DNA of 64,000 bases from the NCBI RefSeq assembly GCF_018283645.1, contig NZ_JAGSXH010000011.1, positions 26,442-90,441 of the forward strand. The letters run 5' to 3'. The notes beneath the pieces are model-generated. The model searched no databases, was not told where the DNA came from, and was given only the letters and a program-made list of their open reading frames with translations. The position numbers were made by a program, and so were the translations under genes. This stretch comes from Actinocrinis puniceicyclus (GTDB lineage Bacteria > Actinomycetota > Actinomycetes > Streptomycetales > Catenulisporaceae). Positions 27,306-36,992 of this stretch are shown here, piece after piece; position 1 is the stretch's first letter; the number at the start of each line of letters is the position of its first letter.

Positions 27306-28274
27306 ATGACACAGACAAGGGTTGCGGCGACGAAGAGCGAGTCCGCGGTGTCGACCCGGGGCCTGGTGAAGCGGTTCGGCGGGCAGAGGGCCGTGGACGG
27401 GGTGGACCTCGACGTCCCGGCCGGCTCCGTGTTCGGGCTGCTCGGACCCAACGGAGCCGGCAAGACCACCATCGTGCGCATGCTCGCCACCCTGCTGGCT
27501 CCGGACGGCGGCACGGCCGAGGTCGGCGGCCTCGACGTGGTGCGGAATGCGCACGCGGTACGCCGGCTGATCGGCCTGACCGGCCAGTACGCCTCGGTCG
27601 ACGAGGCGCTCAGCGGCCGGGAGAACCTCTACATGATCGGGCGGTTGCTGGACATGCCGGCCAAGGCCGCGCGGGCGCGGGCCGACGAACTGCTGGAGAC
27701 CTTCGGGCTGACCGACGCGGCCAGGAAACGGGCGAAGGAGTACTCCGGCGGCATGCGCCGGCGGCTGGACCTGGCCGCCTCGCTGGTCGGCACGCCGCAG
27801 GTGCTCTTCCTCGACGAGCCGACCACCGGCCTGGACCCGCAGCGGCGCAACGACCTGTGGGGCATCGTGCGCGAACTGGCCTGGAACGGGACGACGGTCC
27901 TGCTGACGACCCAGTACATGGAGGAGGCCGAGGCGCTGACCCGGCACATCGCGGTGATGGACCGCGGCCGGATCATCGCCTCCGGATCACCCGACGAGCT
28001 CAAGCACCAGGTGTCCGGGCGCCGGCTGCGGGTGCGGCCCGTCGACGCCGCCGACCTGCCGGTGCTCCAGGGCCTGATGGCCGAGGCCCTCGGCGCCGCC
28101 CGGGAGGAGGACCTCGGCTACGTGACGGGGCCGCTGGCCGAGGACGAGAAGCTGAACCAGGTGCTGCGGGAGGTCGCCGCCAAGGAGATCGCACTGGCCG
28201 ATCTGAGCACGTTCACCGCCTCGCTGGACGAGGTCTTCATCACGCTGACGGGCACCGGAAGGGAAGATCACTGA
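27306..28274 (+). CDS. ABC transporter ATPase, DrrA-like drug exporter
   Basis: 322-residue ATPase. Walker A GPNGAGKTT, a Q-loop in LIGLTGQYASVDEALSG, signature YSGGMRRRLDLAASL, Walker B VLFLDEPTTGLDP and the H-loop region LLTTQYMEEAEALT are intact. The C-terminal extension (SGRRLRVRPVDAADLPVL to LSTFTASLDEVFITLTG) is typical of the DrrA/daunorubicin-resistance subfamily. It partners with the downstream permease (TGATG overlap) to export a hydrophobic compound. A SARP-box-like array precedes it, and the ATG lies 6 nt after GAACTT, suggesting leaderless transcription. Confidence 0.93.
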   Translation: MTQTRVAATKSESAVSTRGLVKRFGGQRAVDGVDLDVPAGSVFGLLGPNGAGKTTIVRMLATLLAPDGGTAEVGGLDVVRNAHAVRRLIGLTGQYASVDEALSGRENLYMIGRLLDMPAKAARARADELLETFGLTDAARKRAKEYSGGMRRRLDLAASLVGTPQVLFLDEPTTGLDPQRRNDLWGIVRELAWNGTTVLLTTQYMEEAEALTRHIAVMDRGRIIASGSPDELKHQVSGRRLRVRPVDAADLPVLQGLMAEALGAAREEDLGYVTGPLAEDEKLNQVLREVAAKEIALADLSTFTASLDEVFITLTGTGREDH

Positions 28275-29098
28275 TGAGTACGGCGGAAGCTGGGCTGGCG
28301 CGCGCGAGGGGGGCCGCGGCGGCGGGCCGGGTGTCGCCGCGCGAGTGGCTGCGGCACAGCGGAACGATGATCCGGCGCAATCTGCTGTCGATCAAGGCGG
28401 ACCCGGAGGAGCTCGTCGATGTGACGATCTTCCCGCTCATCATGACCGTGCTGTTCACGTACGTGTTCGGTGGCGCGATGAAGGGCAGCGTCAACGGGAA
28501 CTACCTGGAGTTCCTGGTGCCCGGGATCCTGGCGCAGATGCTCACCTTCGGCACCATGTACACGGGGATCAAGCTGAGCAACGACTTCTCCAAGGGAGTC
28601 ATCGACCGCTTCCGCTCGCTGCCGATCGCGCGCTCGGCCGTGCTGAACGGGCACATCGTCGCGGCGATGCTGCGGCTGCTGATCGCGGCGGCCATCACCA
28701 CCGGCTCAGCGGCCGTGCTCGGATTCCGCGTGCACACCTCCGCGCCGGCCTTCCTGGCGGGCCTCGGGGTGCTGATGACCCTCGGGCTGGCGATCTCGTG
28801 GGTGGCGGTCTACATCGGCTCGATCGCGAAAACGCCGCAGGCGGTCCAGGGCGTGGGCCAACTGGTGCTGTTCCCGATGATGTTCGCCTCGTCGATCTTC
28901 GCGCCGACGAACACCATGCCGGGCTGGCTCCAGGCCTTCGTGAAGGTCAATCCGCTGACCACCGCCGCGGACTCGGCCCGGGCGCTGATGATCGGCGGAC
29001 CCGCCTTCCACCCGGTATGGGTCACGCTGGCCTGGTCGGCGGCGCTGACTGTCGTGTTCGCGCCGCTCGCGGTGCGGGCCTACCGGCGACGCAGCTGA
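28274..29098 (+). CDS. ABC-2 type permease, DrrB-like
   Basis: 274 residues with six hydrophobic helices in the ABC-2 layout. The amphipathic N-terminal LRHSGTMIRRNLLSIK and the LKLSNDFSKGVIDRFRSLPI-type coupling segment (IKLSNDFSKGVIDRFRSLPI) are typical of DrrB-class permeases, as is NTMPGWLQAFVKVNPLTTAADSARAL. The start overlaps the ATPase stop (TGATG). It forms an exporter with the upstream ATPase; the substrate is unknown. It is convergent with the SARP regulator gene, 21 bp apart. Confidence 0.91.
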   Translation: MSTAEAGLARARGAAAAGRVSPREWLRHSGTMIRRNLLSIKADPEELVDVTIFPLIMTVLFTYVFGGAMKGSVNGNYLEFLVPGILAQMLTFGTMYTGIKLSNDFSKGVIDRFRSLPIARSAVLNGHIVAAMLRLLIAAAITTGSAAVLGFRVHTSAPAFLAGLGVLMTLGLAISWVAVYIGSIAKTPQAVQGVGQLVLFPMMFASSIFAPTNTMPGWLQAFVKVNPLTTAADSARALMIGGPAFHPVWVTLAWSAALTVVFAPLAVRAYRRRS

Positions 29099-29119
29099 CC
29101 GCGGCCGGTGCGCCGCCGG

Positions 29120-32047
29120 TCATCGGGAGAGCGAGGCGGCGCACTCTCGCGCGAGAGCCAAGGCGGCCTGCGCGGTAAGCGCCCGGCCCTCGGCGAAGGC
29201 GCGCTCGTACTCATCGGGGGCGAGCGCGCCGCGCGTCTTGACCGCGACCCGCGCCACGTCGACCTGTCGCGCCGCCGGCAGTGGCGCGGGCCGGACCACA
29301 CCGACCGCGCCGAGAAGCACCGCGGCCTGCCGGGCCTGCCCGGCGCCCTCAGCGGCGGCGGCCAGCCCCTGGATACAGAAGGCCACGTCGGACCGGTCGT
29401 ACAACAGCGTCGTCGCGGCAATCAGTCCGTCGCGGAAATGCCCGGCGGCCTCGCGTGGCCGGCCCTGGCAGACGGCCAGGAACCCCGCGGTGATCTCGTA
29501 CTGGCCGCGGAACGGGCCGAAGTGGCCGCGGTCCGCGATCTTGCGGCTCTCGGCCAGCCGGGCGGCCGCGGTCTCCAGGTCACCGCGGCGACGGGCGAGT
29601 TCGGCGCGGGTGAGCAGCAGGTAGGGGCGCAGTTCCACGCCGCCCGGGCGGTCCGCCATGCGCCGCTCGGTCAGCTCCATGATCCGATCGGCCTCCCGCG
29701 GCTCGCCGAGGAACTCGTGTTCCCAGGCGCGCTGAAGGCCGATCATGCCGAGGTCGCCGGTCGCGCCGAGTTGCTCGGCGACCACTCCCGCCTCGGCGAA
29801 GGTCTCCAGCGCCGCGCGATGTTCGCCGCGCAGGCTCTGCACGTAGCCGAGTGCCTGTCCGCTTTCAGCGATACCCCATCGGTCGCCGACCCGGCGAAAC
29901 AGTTCGAGCGCCTTACGGGTGCACGCCTCGGCCGCGGCGGTGTCCTCGTCGGCCAGCAGCCGGGAGCGGAACATCAGGATCAAGCCGGCGTCCCATTCGC
30001 GGCCCTCGGCCAAGGCTGCGGCCTGCGTCCTGTCGACGGTGTCCGCGAGCCTTTTCGCGTCGGACATCGACAGCAGCAGGTCCACCAGGACGGCGATGGT
30101 GTGATAGCCGCCGCAGCCGCGGAAAACGGCGCTCGAACGGTTCAGCAACGCCATCGAGTCGTCGATCTCGGTGCCGGTGTCGAAGGAGGTGATCGCGCAC
30201 AGCGCCAGCACGATCGCGTACTGCGCGCAGTCGGTCGGCCCCTCGCGTTCGGCCAGTTCGGCAACGGCGGCGAACAGCGGCTGTGTGTCGCGGCGCCCGC
30301 GTAGCATCCAGTACCAGCTCAGATTCGTCGACAGGCTCAGCGCGGTGACCGCGTCCGCGCGTTTGAGTGCCCAGGCCAAGGCGGCGCGCAGATTGTCGTC
30401 CTCGGTGTCGAGCAGGTGGATCCAACGCAGCTGATCGGCGCCGCGCAGCTGCGGATCCGCTTCGGCGGCCAGGCGCGCGTAGTAGGCGGCGTGCCGGTCG
30501 CGGGCCGCCCGCTCGCAGCCGGACTCCGCCAGCCGGGCACGGGCATACTCGCGGATGGTCTCCAGCAACCGGTAGCGCATCGCGCCGTCGTCGAGCCGGT
30601 CCGCCACCACCAGCGACTTGGCCACCAGCCGGCCGAGAACGTCCAGCACCTCCGCGCCGGCCACGGCCTCGACGTCCTCCAGGCTCGCCCCGCCGACGAA
30701 CACGGAACAGGCCGCCAGCACCTCGCGCTCCTGGCCGTCCAGCAGTTCCCAGCTCCAGTCCACGACCGCTCGCAGCGTCTGTTGACGCGGCAGCGCGGTA
30801 CGCGCCCCGGCGGTCAACAGCCGGAACCGGTCGTCAAGCCGGTCCGCGACCTGGCGCGCGGTCAGCAGGCTGAAGCGGGCCGCGGCCAGCTCCAGGGCCA
30901 GCGGGATGCCGTCGAGCCGGCGGCAGATCTCCGCCAGCGCCTCGCCGTCCGCGCCGTCGGTGGCCAGATCGGGACGCACCGCGCGGCCGCGTTCCAGCAA
31001 CAGCTGCATCGCCGCGTAGTCGCCGAGCCGCGCGTGCTCGGCGTCCACCGGCGGGACCGGGAGCGGGTTCACCGGCAGCCGGACCTCGCCGGGCACGGCG
31101 AGCGGCTCGCGGCTGGTGGTCAGGATGGTCACCCGCGGGCAGCGCTCGAGGATCAGCGCGGCCAGATCCGCGGCGGCGTCCACGACGTGCTCGCAGTTGT
31201 CCAGGACGAGCAGCATGCTGCGATCGGCGAGGGTGGCCGCGACGCGGGTGCGGTAGTCCCGGTGGTCGGCGGCGCGGCGGGCCCGCTCGGTCACCATCAG
31301 GTCGCGTCCGCCGACCGCGGTGAGCACCTCGGCCGCCACGGCGTCCGCGCCGACCGGGGCCAGTTCCGCGACGACGGCCCCGTCGTGCGCGTAGGCGACC
31401 GCCTTCGCCACGGACGTCTTGCCCGCTCCCCCGGCGCCGACGAGTGTGACCAGCCGGGTGGTGCCGAGCCGGGCGGTGATCTCGGCGATCAGCACGTCCC
31501 GTCCGATGAGCCGGACGCCCGCGGGCGCGGCGCGGTGGACAGTGGCAGGAGGGGCACGGTGCACGGCGGGTGCCCGCTCGGCGAGGGCGCGGGCCTTCCA
31601 GCACTCGGCCTCGATGCGACGCGATTCGTCGGCCAGGTCCGGTACGTCCGCGAACTCGGCCAGCGGTTCCGGCCCGGCCAGCGCCAGCGCCTCGCGGGCC
31701 GCGGCCGGGGTGCCCTCCGCGAGCAGCCGGTCGAACCGGGCCAGATCCACCTGCTCCGCCGCGACGGCGAGCAGGTAGCCGTGCGGGCGGGATACCACCG
31801 CGTCCGTCCCGAGCACCCGCCGCAGCCGGGAGATGAGCGCCTGCAGGGCGTTGGCGCTCGGCGGTTCGCCGTCCCAGAGCTGGTCGGCGAGGTATTCGGG
31901 GCGCCGCGGCACGCCGGGGGTCAGCGCGAGCAGGGCGAGCAGGGAGCGCAGCCGGCGCCCGGGCACCTCGAGCGCCACGCCGTCGCGCCGCGCCTCGACG
32001 CCGCGCAGCACGAAGACGCGCAGGCCGGTTACCGAGGTGTGTTCCAC
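29120..32047 (-). CDS. AfsR-like SARP regulator with NB-ARC and TPR domains
   Basis: 975 residues from the GTG at 32047. Residues ~8-95 are an OmpR-type winged helix (GRRLRSLLALLALTPGVP, LADQLWDGEPPSANALQALISRLRRVLG, SRPHGYLL). The bacterial activation domain that follows (~96-160) is short, under half the usual length. Residues ~178-430 are an NB-ARC ATPase with P-loop GAGGAGKT (204-211), Walker B MLLVLDNCEH and GIPLALELAAAR. The remainder is helical TPR-like repeats. It resembles AfsR-type regulators of specialised metabolism. CACAAT lies 6 nt before the GTG. The adjacent ABC operon, with SARP-like boxes, is the likely target. Confidence 0.88.
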   Translation of the reverse strand: MEHTSVTGLRVFVLRGVEARRDGVALEVPGRRLRSLLALLALTPGVPRRPEYLADQLWDGEPPSANALQALISRLRRVLGTDAVVSRPHGYLLAVAAEQVDLARFDRLLAEGTPAAAREALALAGPEPLAEFADVPDLADESRRIEAECWKARALAERAPAVHRAPPATVHRAAPAGVRLIGRDVLIAEITARLGTTRLVTLVGAGGAGKTSVAKAVAYAHDGAVVAELAPVGADAVAAEVLTAVGGRDLMVTERARRAADHRDYRTRVAATLADRSMLLVLDNCEHVVDAAADLAALILERCPRVTILTTSREPLAVPGEVRLPVNPLPVPPVDAEHARLGDYAAMQLLLERGRAVRPDLATDGADGEALAEICRRLDGIPLALELAAARFSLLTARQVADRLDDRFRLLTAGARTALPRQQTLRAVVDWSWELLDGQEREVLAACSVFVGGASLEDVEAVAGAEVLDVLGRLVAKSLVVADRLDDGAMRYRLLETIREYARARLAESGCERAARDRHAAYYARLAAEADPQLRGADQLRWIHLLDTEDDNLRAALAWALKRADAVTALSLSTNLSWYWMLRGRRDTQPLFAAVAELAEREGPTDCAQYAIVLALCAITSFDTGTEIDDSMALLNRSSAVFRGCGGYHTIAVLVDLLLSMSDAKRLADTVDRTQAAALAEGREWDAGLILMFRSRLLADEDTAAAEACTRKALELFRRVGDRWGIAESGQALGYVQSLRGEHRAALETFAEAGVVAEQLGATGDLGMIGLQRAWEHEFLGEPREADRIMELTERRMADRPGGVELRPYLLLTRAELARRRGDLETAAARLAESRKIADRGHFGPFRGQYEITAGFLAVCQGRPREAAGHFRDGLIAATTLLYDRSDVAFCIQGLAAAAEGAGQARQAAVLLGAVGVVRPAPLPAARQVDVARVAVKTRGALAPDEYERAFAEGRALTAQAALALARECAASLSR

Positions 32048-32053
32048 GCGCCC

Positions 32054-32059
32054 ATTGTG
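32054..32059 (-). promoter_or_regulatory. Candidate -10 CACAAT of the SARP gene
   Basis: Minus-strand CACAAT, then GGGCGC (6 nt), then GTG. It departs from TANNNT at the first base, so it is weaker than the other leaderless sites. Confidence 0.35.
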
Positions 32060-32117
32060 ACCAATCAGGCCGTTGGGCGGCGTGCCGATTACGCCCACGG
32101 CGGACAGCGGGCCGCGG

Positions 32118-32390
32118 TCAGTGCGCGCCGTTGAGCTTGGGGTCGCGCGGCGGCGCGGCGGTCTCGCGCTCGTCCTTCGGCGTCTGCGGCTCTTGCTGCT
32201 CGGCGCGGCCGGCGTCCAGCTTGCGCAGTTGCTTGGCCATGGAGCGGCCGAGGAACCAGGTGGCCAGGCCGATGATCACCACGATGATGAAGCCGAGCAG
32301 GCCGGGCCCCACCCACGGGGTGTTGTCGTTGACGGGCGCGGCCAGCGGGTGGACGGCGCCCGCAGCGGCGGCGGAGAACTCGATGGTCAT
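32118..32390 (-). CDS. Small single-pass membrane protein
   Basis: 90 residues with one membrane helix ([22 protein letters not shown]) followed by a charged cytoplasmic tail ([20 protein letters not shown]). The ATG overlaps the rmlA stop as ATGA, so the two are cotranslated. Similar small proteins are widespread in Streptomyces genomes without assigned function. Coupling to rmlA suggests a link to glycopolymer assembly but does not prove it. Confidence 0.75.
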   Translation of the reverse strand: MTIEFSAAAAGAVHPLAAPVNDNTPWVGPGLLGFIIVVIIGLATWFLGRSMAKQLRKLDAGRAEQQEPQTPKDERETAAPPRDPKLNGAH

Positions 32391-33274
32391 GAAATGCCTC
32401 CCGGGCTGCTCTCGTCGTCGAGCAGGTTGAGCAGATATGTGCCGTACCCGCTCTTGAGCAGCGGCTCAGCCAGTTCGCGCAGCCGTGCCGAGTCCACGAA
32501 CCCGGCGCGCCAGGCGGCCTCCTCGACGCAGCCTATTTTAAGACCCTGACGCTCCTCGATCACCCGCACGTACTCGGCGGCCTGCACCATCGACGTGAAC
32601 GTGCCGGTGTCCAGCCACGCGGTACCGCGGTCGAGCACCGAGACGACGAGCTCGCCCGCCTCCAGGTAGGCCGCGTTCACCCCGGTGATCTCCAGCTCGC
32701 CCCGGGCGCTGGGCTTGAGCGCCTTGGCGATCTCCACCACGCGGTTGTCGTAGAAGTACAGGCCGGGCACCGCGTAACGGGACTTGGGCCGGGCCGGCTT
32801 CTCCTCGATCGAGATCGCGCGGCCCTGCTCGTCGAACTCGACGACGCCGTACGCGCTCGGGTCGGCGACCGGGTAGGCGAAGACCAGGCCGCCTTTGAGG
32901 CCGGTGAGGGTGCGCAACTGCCTGCCGAGACCCGCGCCGTGGAAGATGTTGTCGCCCAGCACCAGAGCGACCGAATCGTCGCCGATGAACTGCTCGCCGA
33001 GGATGAACGCCTGCGCCAGGCCTTCCGGCCGCGGCTGCACCGCGTAGTCGAGCCGCAGCCCGAACTGCGAGCCGTCATCGAGCAGGCGCTGGAACGCGGG
33101 CTGGTCCTCCGGCGTGGTGATGATCAGGATCTCGTCGATCCCCGACATCACCAGCGTGGAGAGCGGGTAGTAGATCATCGGCTTGTCGAAGACCGGCATG
33201 AGCTGCTTGGAGATGGCCTTGGTGATCGGCCACAGCCGCGAGCCGGTGCCGCCTGCCAGGATGATTCCGCGCAT
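32387..33274 (-). CDS. rfbA: Glucose-1-phosphate thymidylyltransferase (RmlA)
   Basis: 295-residue RmlA, first step of dTDP-L-rhamnose synthesis (glucose-1-P + dTTP to dTDP-glucose). The nucleotidyltransferase signature [16 protein letters not shown] and the [17 protein letters not shown] lysine motif are present, as are [10 protein letters not shown] (metal Asp), [16 protein letters not shown] and GTAWLDTGT. The length is normal. It is the last catalytic gene of the minus-strand run from 38.2 kb, though a 107-bp gap separates it from the membrane protein gene upstream. Confidence 0.95.
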   Translation of the reverse strand: MRGIILAGGTGSRLWPITKAISKQLMPVFDKPMIYYPLSTLVMSGIDEILIITTPEDQPAFQRLLDDGSQFGLRLDYAVQPRPEGLAQAFILGEQFIGDDSVALVLGDNIFHGAGLGRQLRTLTGLKGGLVFAYPVADPSAYGVVEFDEQGRAISIEEKPARPKSRYAVPGLYFYDNRVVEIAKALKPSARGELEITGVNAAYLEAGELVVSVLDRGTAWLDTGTFTSMVQAAEYVRVIEERQGLKIGCVEEAAWRAGFVDSARLRELAEPLLKSGYGTYLLNLLDDESSPGGIS

Positions 33275-33381
33275 GGATGGACAGCCCTAACTAACGGTCG
33301 AGTTGCTGAGCGCGCTCTTACCGTACCCGAGCCCGCGGGGTGATCGGAGGCGGCCCCGCGCGGCGAGCGGCCCGGTGCCGG

Positions 33382-35121
33382 TCAGTTCGACCCCGGCAGG
33401 TCTGCGAGCAGGTTCTTGTCCCAGATCATGACCTCCCAGCCGCCGATGGGAACGACCCGGGCGGGGGGCCCGAACTGCTTGATCGCCTGTTGCGGCCGCG
33501 CGTACTGCAGCGCCGAGGGATTGGCGAGGTCGACCACCAGGAAGTTCGCCGAACGCTGCCGCGGGTCGTACCACGTCGACTTCGACTCCCAGTCGTATGC
33601 CTGAATCCCCGCCGGACCGGTGTTGACCGGGCTCACCTGAATCGCGCCGCCCGAGCCGACCGTGATGCTGTGCGAGGTCCAGTAGCCTCCGATGCCGCTG
33701 GTGTAGCCGTGCTGCTTCAGCCAGGCTTCGACGCGATGGGCGTAGGGCGGCTGGCTCGGTCCGGTCGCGTGGTATGCCAGCACCGCCGCGAACACGGTCG
33801 CGAACGCCCCGAGCAGCGCGACGTGCTTGCGGTGCGTCATCCGCCCCGCGAGTACCCGCGCGGCCACGACGGCGGCCAATGGGAGCACTGCGGCGATCTC
33901 CCGGGCCCAGCCGCGGTACTGCGTGCTGAACACCAGGGCCGCGAGGTTGAGCAGGATGCCGACGGTGAGCAGCTCGGCGATCCGGTCGCGCCCGGTGCCA
34001 CCGCCCTCATCCCCGCCGCTCCCGACGCCACCGGTCCCATCGCCACCGGCGTCTTCCCGTCCGCCGTCTCGCAGCCGGCGCACCGTCTTGATCAGCGCGG
34101 CCACCACCAGGCCCGCTCCGAACAGGTGCAGCAGCGCGAACACCGTCTCGCCCGGCACGCCCGCGCCGCCGGAGGACGGCCCGGCCACGGAAAGGCCGAA
34201 GAAGTTCGCGCCGAACAACTCCAGGAAGGCGCTGACGGACTGCCAGACGGCGTTCGGCATGTCCGCCGCGGCGTTGAAGGCCATGTCCGGCCGGTGCATC
34301 GTGAAACCGCCGAGCCTGGCGATCACGCGCGGGACCTCGATGGCCACCCCGGCGGCGAGCACCGCGACGGCGAGCAGCGAGGCTTCGTAGCGGCGCCGGC
34401 CCTTGCCCTGCCACAGGCGCGTCGCGCAGATCACGGCCAGCGCGCCGCCGCCGAGGAAGATCGCGGTGGTGTCGCTGCTTCCGGCCCACACCAGCAGCAG
34501 GAACAGCAGCACCGGAGTGAACCGCCGCCGCGGCAGCCGTTCCAGCGCGAGGAAGAAGACCAGCAGTGGCACCGCGGTACCGAAGTGATCTGGCGAGTCC
34601 AGCTCGATCACCACGCCGGTGCCCCGGGCCGGTGCGGCCAGCATCACCACCAGCACGATCAGGACCCGGACGGCGGCCTCGGCGCCCCGCGCCCGGCCGC
34701 GGGCCAGCCAGCAGGCGAGCAGCACCGCGAGCGTGTACGTCAGCGCGGCGGCGATGTGGACCACGTCACCGTTCAGGCCGTGTACCGCTTCCACGAGCAT
34801 GTACTCGGGCAGCTCCGTGAAGTAGAAGCTGACGTCCGAGACGCTCCAGTGGCTCAGCAGCAGGTTGCCGTGCAGCATGTCCCAGGCCTGGAGCGCGTTG
34901 CCGGCGCCGTCGCCGTTCAGCGGCGCGGTCCTGGCCTGGTGCAGGTAGAGCGTGAACAGCACGATGGCCGCGAGCGGCGTTCCGGTCAGCGCGAGCGCGT
35001 GCGAACGCGCCCAGCGCCCTACGGCGGCGAACCCGGCTCCGGGCGACCGCGAGGAGACGCCGGCGGCGGGCCGCGCCACCGCCGGCGTCTCCTCGTCGGC
35101 TCCGCTCAGGAGCTCGGGCAT
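33382..35121 (-). CDS. Polytopic membrane protein of the glycopolymer locus
   Basis: 579 residues from the ATG at 35121, which overlaps the epimerase stop by one base (TAATG). A charged N-terminus is followed by about ten hydrophobic helices (LALTGTPLAAIVLFTLYLHQA, AALTYTLAVLLACWLA, VRVLIVLVVMLAAPA, and others). A Gly/Asp-rich cytoplasmic loop (DAGGDGTGGVGSGGDEGG) interrupts the helices. The C-terminal ~110 residues are soluble (YAHRVEAWLKQHGYTSGIGGYW to VMIWDKNLL). This resembles GT-C-like or dolichol-phosphate-mannose-mannosyltransferase-type proteins by topology only. It is probably a glycosyltransferase using lipid-linked sugars, or an exporter. Confidence 0.75.
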   Translation of the reverse strand: MPELLSGADEETPAVARPAAGVSSRSPGAGFAAVGRWARSHALALTGTPLAAIVLFTLYLHQARTAPLNGDGAGNALQAWDMLHGNLLLSHWSVSDVSFYFTELPEYMLVEAVHGLNGDVVHIAAALTYTLAVLLACWLARGRARGAEAAVRVLIVLVVMLAAPARGTGVVIELDSPDHFGTAVPLLVFFLALERLPRRRFTPVLLFLLLVWAGSSDTTAIFLGGGALAVICATRLWQGKGRRRYEASLLAVAVLAAGVAIEVPRVIARLGGFTMHRPDMAFNAAADMPNAVWQSVSAFLELFGANFFGLSVAGPSSGGAGVPGETVFALLHLFGAGLVVAALIKTVRRLRDGGREDAGGDGTGGVGSGGDEGGGTGRDRIAELLTVGILLNLAALVFSTQYRGWAREIAAVLPLAAVVAARVLAGRMTHRKHVALLGAFATVFAAVLAYHATGPSQPPYAHRVEAWLKQHGYTSGIGGYWTSHSITVGSGGAIQVSPVNTGPAGIQAYDWESKSTWYDPRQRSANFLVVDLANPSALQYARPQQAIKQFGPPARVVPIGGWEVMIWDKNLLADLPGSN

Positions 35122-36146
35122 TAGATGGTGCCGGCCTCGACCGCGTTCGCGATCCACGGGATGACCTCGTCGAGCATCGCGTCCAGCGAGGTGGTCGCCT
35201 CGAAGCCGAGGACGCGCTTGGCCTTGTCGGTCGAGGGCACGCGGCGCTGCACGTCGTACTCGAACGGGTCGTCGCTGACCACGTTCAGCGGCACGTCCGC
35301 GCCCTTGATCTTGCGCCAGATGGCCTCGGCCAGTTGGAGCACCGTGGTGCCCTCGGCCGTGGACAGGTTGAAGTCCTCGTTCACCGCGTCGGGGTGCTCC
35401 ATCGCGGTGACGATGCCGGCGGCCAGGTCGCCACCGTAGGTGTAGTGCCGGACCTGCTCGCCGTTGCCCAGGATGTGCAGCGGGTCCTGGCCCTTGAGCA
35501 CCTTCTGCACCAGGTCGGGCACCACGTGGCTCATGGCAAGCTTCACGTTGCCGGACAGGATCTCCTCGTCGCCCAGGGCGCGCGACTCGCCGATGCCGAC
35601 GCAGTTGAACGGCCGCACGATCGTGTACGGCAGCTTGTACTGGTCCCAGGCGGCGCGGGCGAAGTACTCCACGGCCAGCTTCTGGAAGCCGTAGGAGGAC
35701 AGCGGCGGCGGCACCTGGCGCTCCTGGCCCTCGTAGGAGGGCCACGAGTCGGTGGATTCGAACACCATCGAGGAGGACAGGTAGGTGACCTTCTTCAGCC
35801 GTCCGGCCTTGTGCGCGGCGATCGCGGCGTCACAGGAGGCTGCGATGATCCGCTCGTTGGTGGCCAGCAGGTCGTAGGCGTAGGTGTGGAAGTACGAGAT
35901 CCCGCCGATCATCGCGGCCCCGGCGATGAAGTGGTCGCAGTCCTCCAGCAGCGAGGTCATCAGCGCCACGTCCTGGCAGTCGCCCTCGACGAGCCGGTAG
36001 TTCGGGTGCTCGTCGTACGACTTCTTCACCTTGCCGTACTTGGAGAAGTTGTCCACACCGACCACGGCGTAGCCGCGACGCAGCAGTTCCTCGGCGACGT
36101 AGCCGCCGATGAACCCTGCCGAACCGCTGATCAGTACCTTTTGCAT
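35121..36146 (-). CDS. NAD-dependent nucleotide-sugar epimerase/dehydratase
   Basis: 341-residue extended short-chain dehydrogenase. The Rossmann motif ISGSAGFIGGYVAEELL is N-terminal; D32 (VVGVDNFS) suits NAD binding. The active-site triad reads SSSMVFES and then YGFQK (Tyr-x3-Lys), followed by YTIVRPFNCVGIG. It is likely a UDP-sugar 4-epimerase or decarboxylase-type enzyme acting after the nucleotide-sugar dehydrogenase encoded two genes upstream. The exact substrate is not predictable. Confidence 0.9.
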   Translation of the reverse strand: MQKVLISGSAGFIGGYVAEELLRRGYAVVGVDNFSKYGKVKKSYDEHPNYRLVEGDCQDVALMTSLLEDCDHFIAGAAMIGGISYFHTYAYDLLATNERIIAASCDAAIAAHKAGRLKKVTYLSSSMVFESTDSWPSYEGQERQVPPPLSSYGFQKLAVEYFARAAWDQYKLPYTIVRPFNCVGIGESRALGDEEILSGNVKLAMSHVVPDLVQKVLKGQDPLHILGNGEQVRHYTYGGDLAAGIVTAMEHPDAVNEDFNLSTAEGTTVLQLAEAIWRKIKGADVPLNVVSDDPFEYDVQRRVPSTDKAKRVLGFEATTSLDAMLDEVIPWIANAVEAGTI

Positions 36147-36152
36147 GAGTTC

Positions 36153-36992
36153 TCAGTCTTCCTCGGTTTGCCTGGATTGCATGCGGATCTGGCGGGCCTG
36201 GAACTGATCGACGGTCATCCTCGGCCCGAAGGCGAAGCGATACCACTTGAAGTACTTCGGTATCCACTGGGCGACCTTGAAGTTGGACACCCCGGCCTGC
36301 CGGTCCAGCCAGATCGTCGGGATCTCGGCCACCGGCAGCCGCAGCCGCCGGGCCTTCGCGGTCAGTTCGATGCCGATCTCGAAACCGGCCCGGCTCTCGA
36401 TGCCGACCTGCCGGACGAAGGACGTCGAGTACGCCTTGAAGGAGTTCGTGGCGTCACGCGTGCCCATGCGGGCGAACACCCGCAGCGAGCGGCCCGCCAG
36501 TTTGGACAGCGTGCCTTTGAGGTACGGGCCGCCGACCTGCTGGCCGCCGGCCATGTACCGCGAGGCCGCGGCCACCGCGACGCCGCGCTCCACCAACCGG
36601 GTCAGGTCGTCGATCTGCCGGGCGTCGTCGCAGCCGTCCGCCATGGTCACCACGGCCACCGGGGCGGCGGCGCTGTCGATGCCGAAGCGGATGGCGTTGG
36701 CCGGTCCGCGCCCGTAGGTGTTGACCGCCAGGCGTATACGCGGCTGCTCTCGGGAATACTCCTGCACCACGGGCACCGTCTCGTCCTCGGGGAAGTCCAC
36801 GACGACGATCACTTCGCAGGGCAGCGTCACCGCCTCGAAAAGCCGGTCGAGGACGGGGACGATGTGCGCGCCCTCGTTGTAGGCGGGGATCACGATCGAT
36901 ACGCGGGGTCCGGGCACTTCTTCGGTCCTTCGCGCGACGGCGGAGAGGCTCCGCTCGTCGCGGTGAGCGGAGGCCGGCGAGTCCAGGCTCAC
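36153..36992 (-). CDS. Family 2 glycosyltransferase (polyprenyl-P transfer type)
   Basis: 279 residues. A GT-A fold begins VSIVIPAYNEGAHIVPVLDRLFEAV; the DXD-equivalent is seen in VTMADGCDDARQIDDL. ASRYMAGGQQVGGPYLKG and TNSFKAYSTSFVRQVGIESRAGFEIGIELTAKA resemble dolichyl-phosphate-mannose synthase-type enzymes (DPM1/GtrB), which load a sugar onto a lipid phosphate. It lacks C-terminal membrane helices. The GTG at 36992 overlaps the dehydrogenase stop (GTGA), showing coupling. Confidence 0.88.
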   Translation of the reverse strand: MSLDSPASAHRDERSLSAVARRTEEVPGPRVSIVIPAYNEGAHIVPVLDRLFEAVTLPCEVIVVVDFPEDETVPVVQEYSREQPRIRLAVNTYGRGPANAIRFGIDSAAAPVAVVTMADGCDDARQIDDLTRLVERGVAVAAASRYMAGGQQVGGPYLKGTLSKLAGRSLRVFARMGTRDATNSFKAYSTSFVRQVGIESRAGFEIGIELTAKARRLRLPVAEIPTIWLDRQAGVSNFKVAQWIPKYFKWYRFAFGPRMTVDQFQARQIRMQSRQTEED

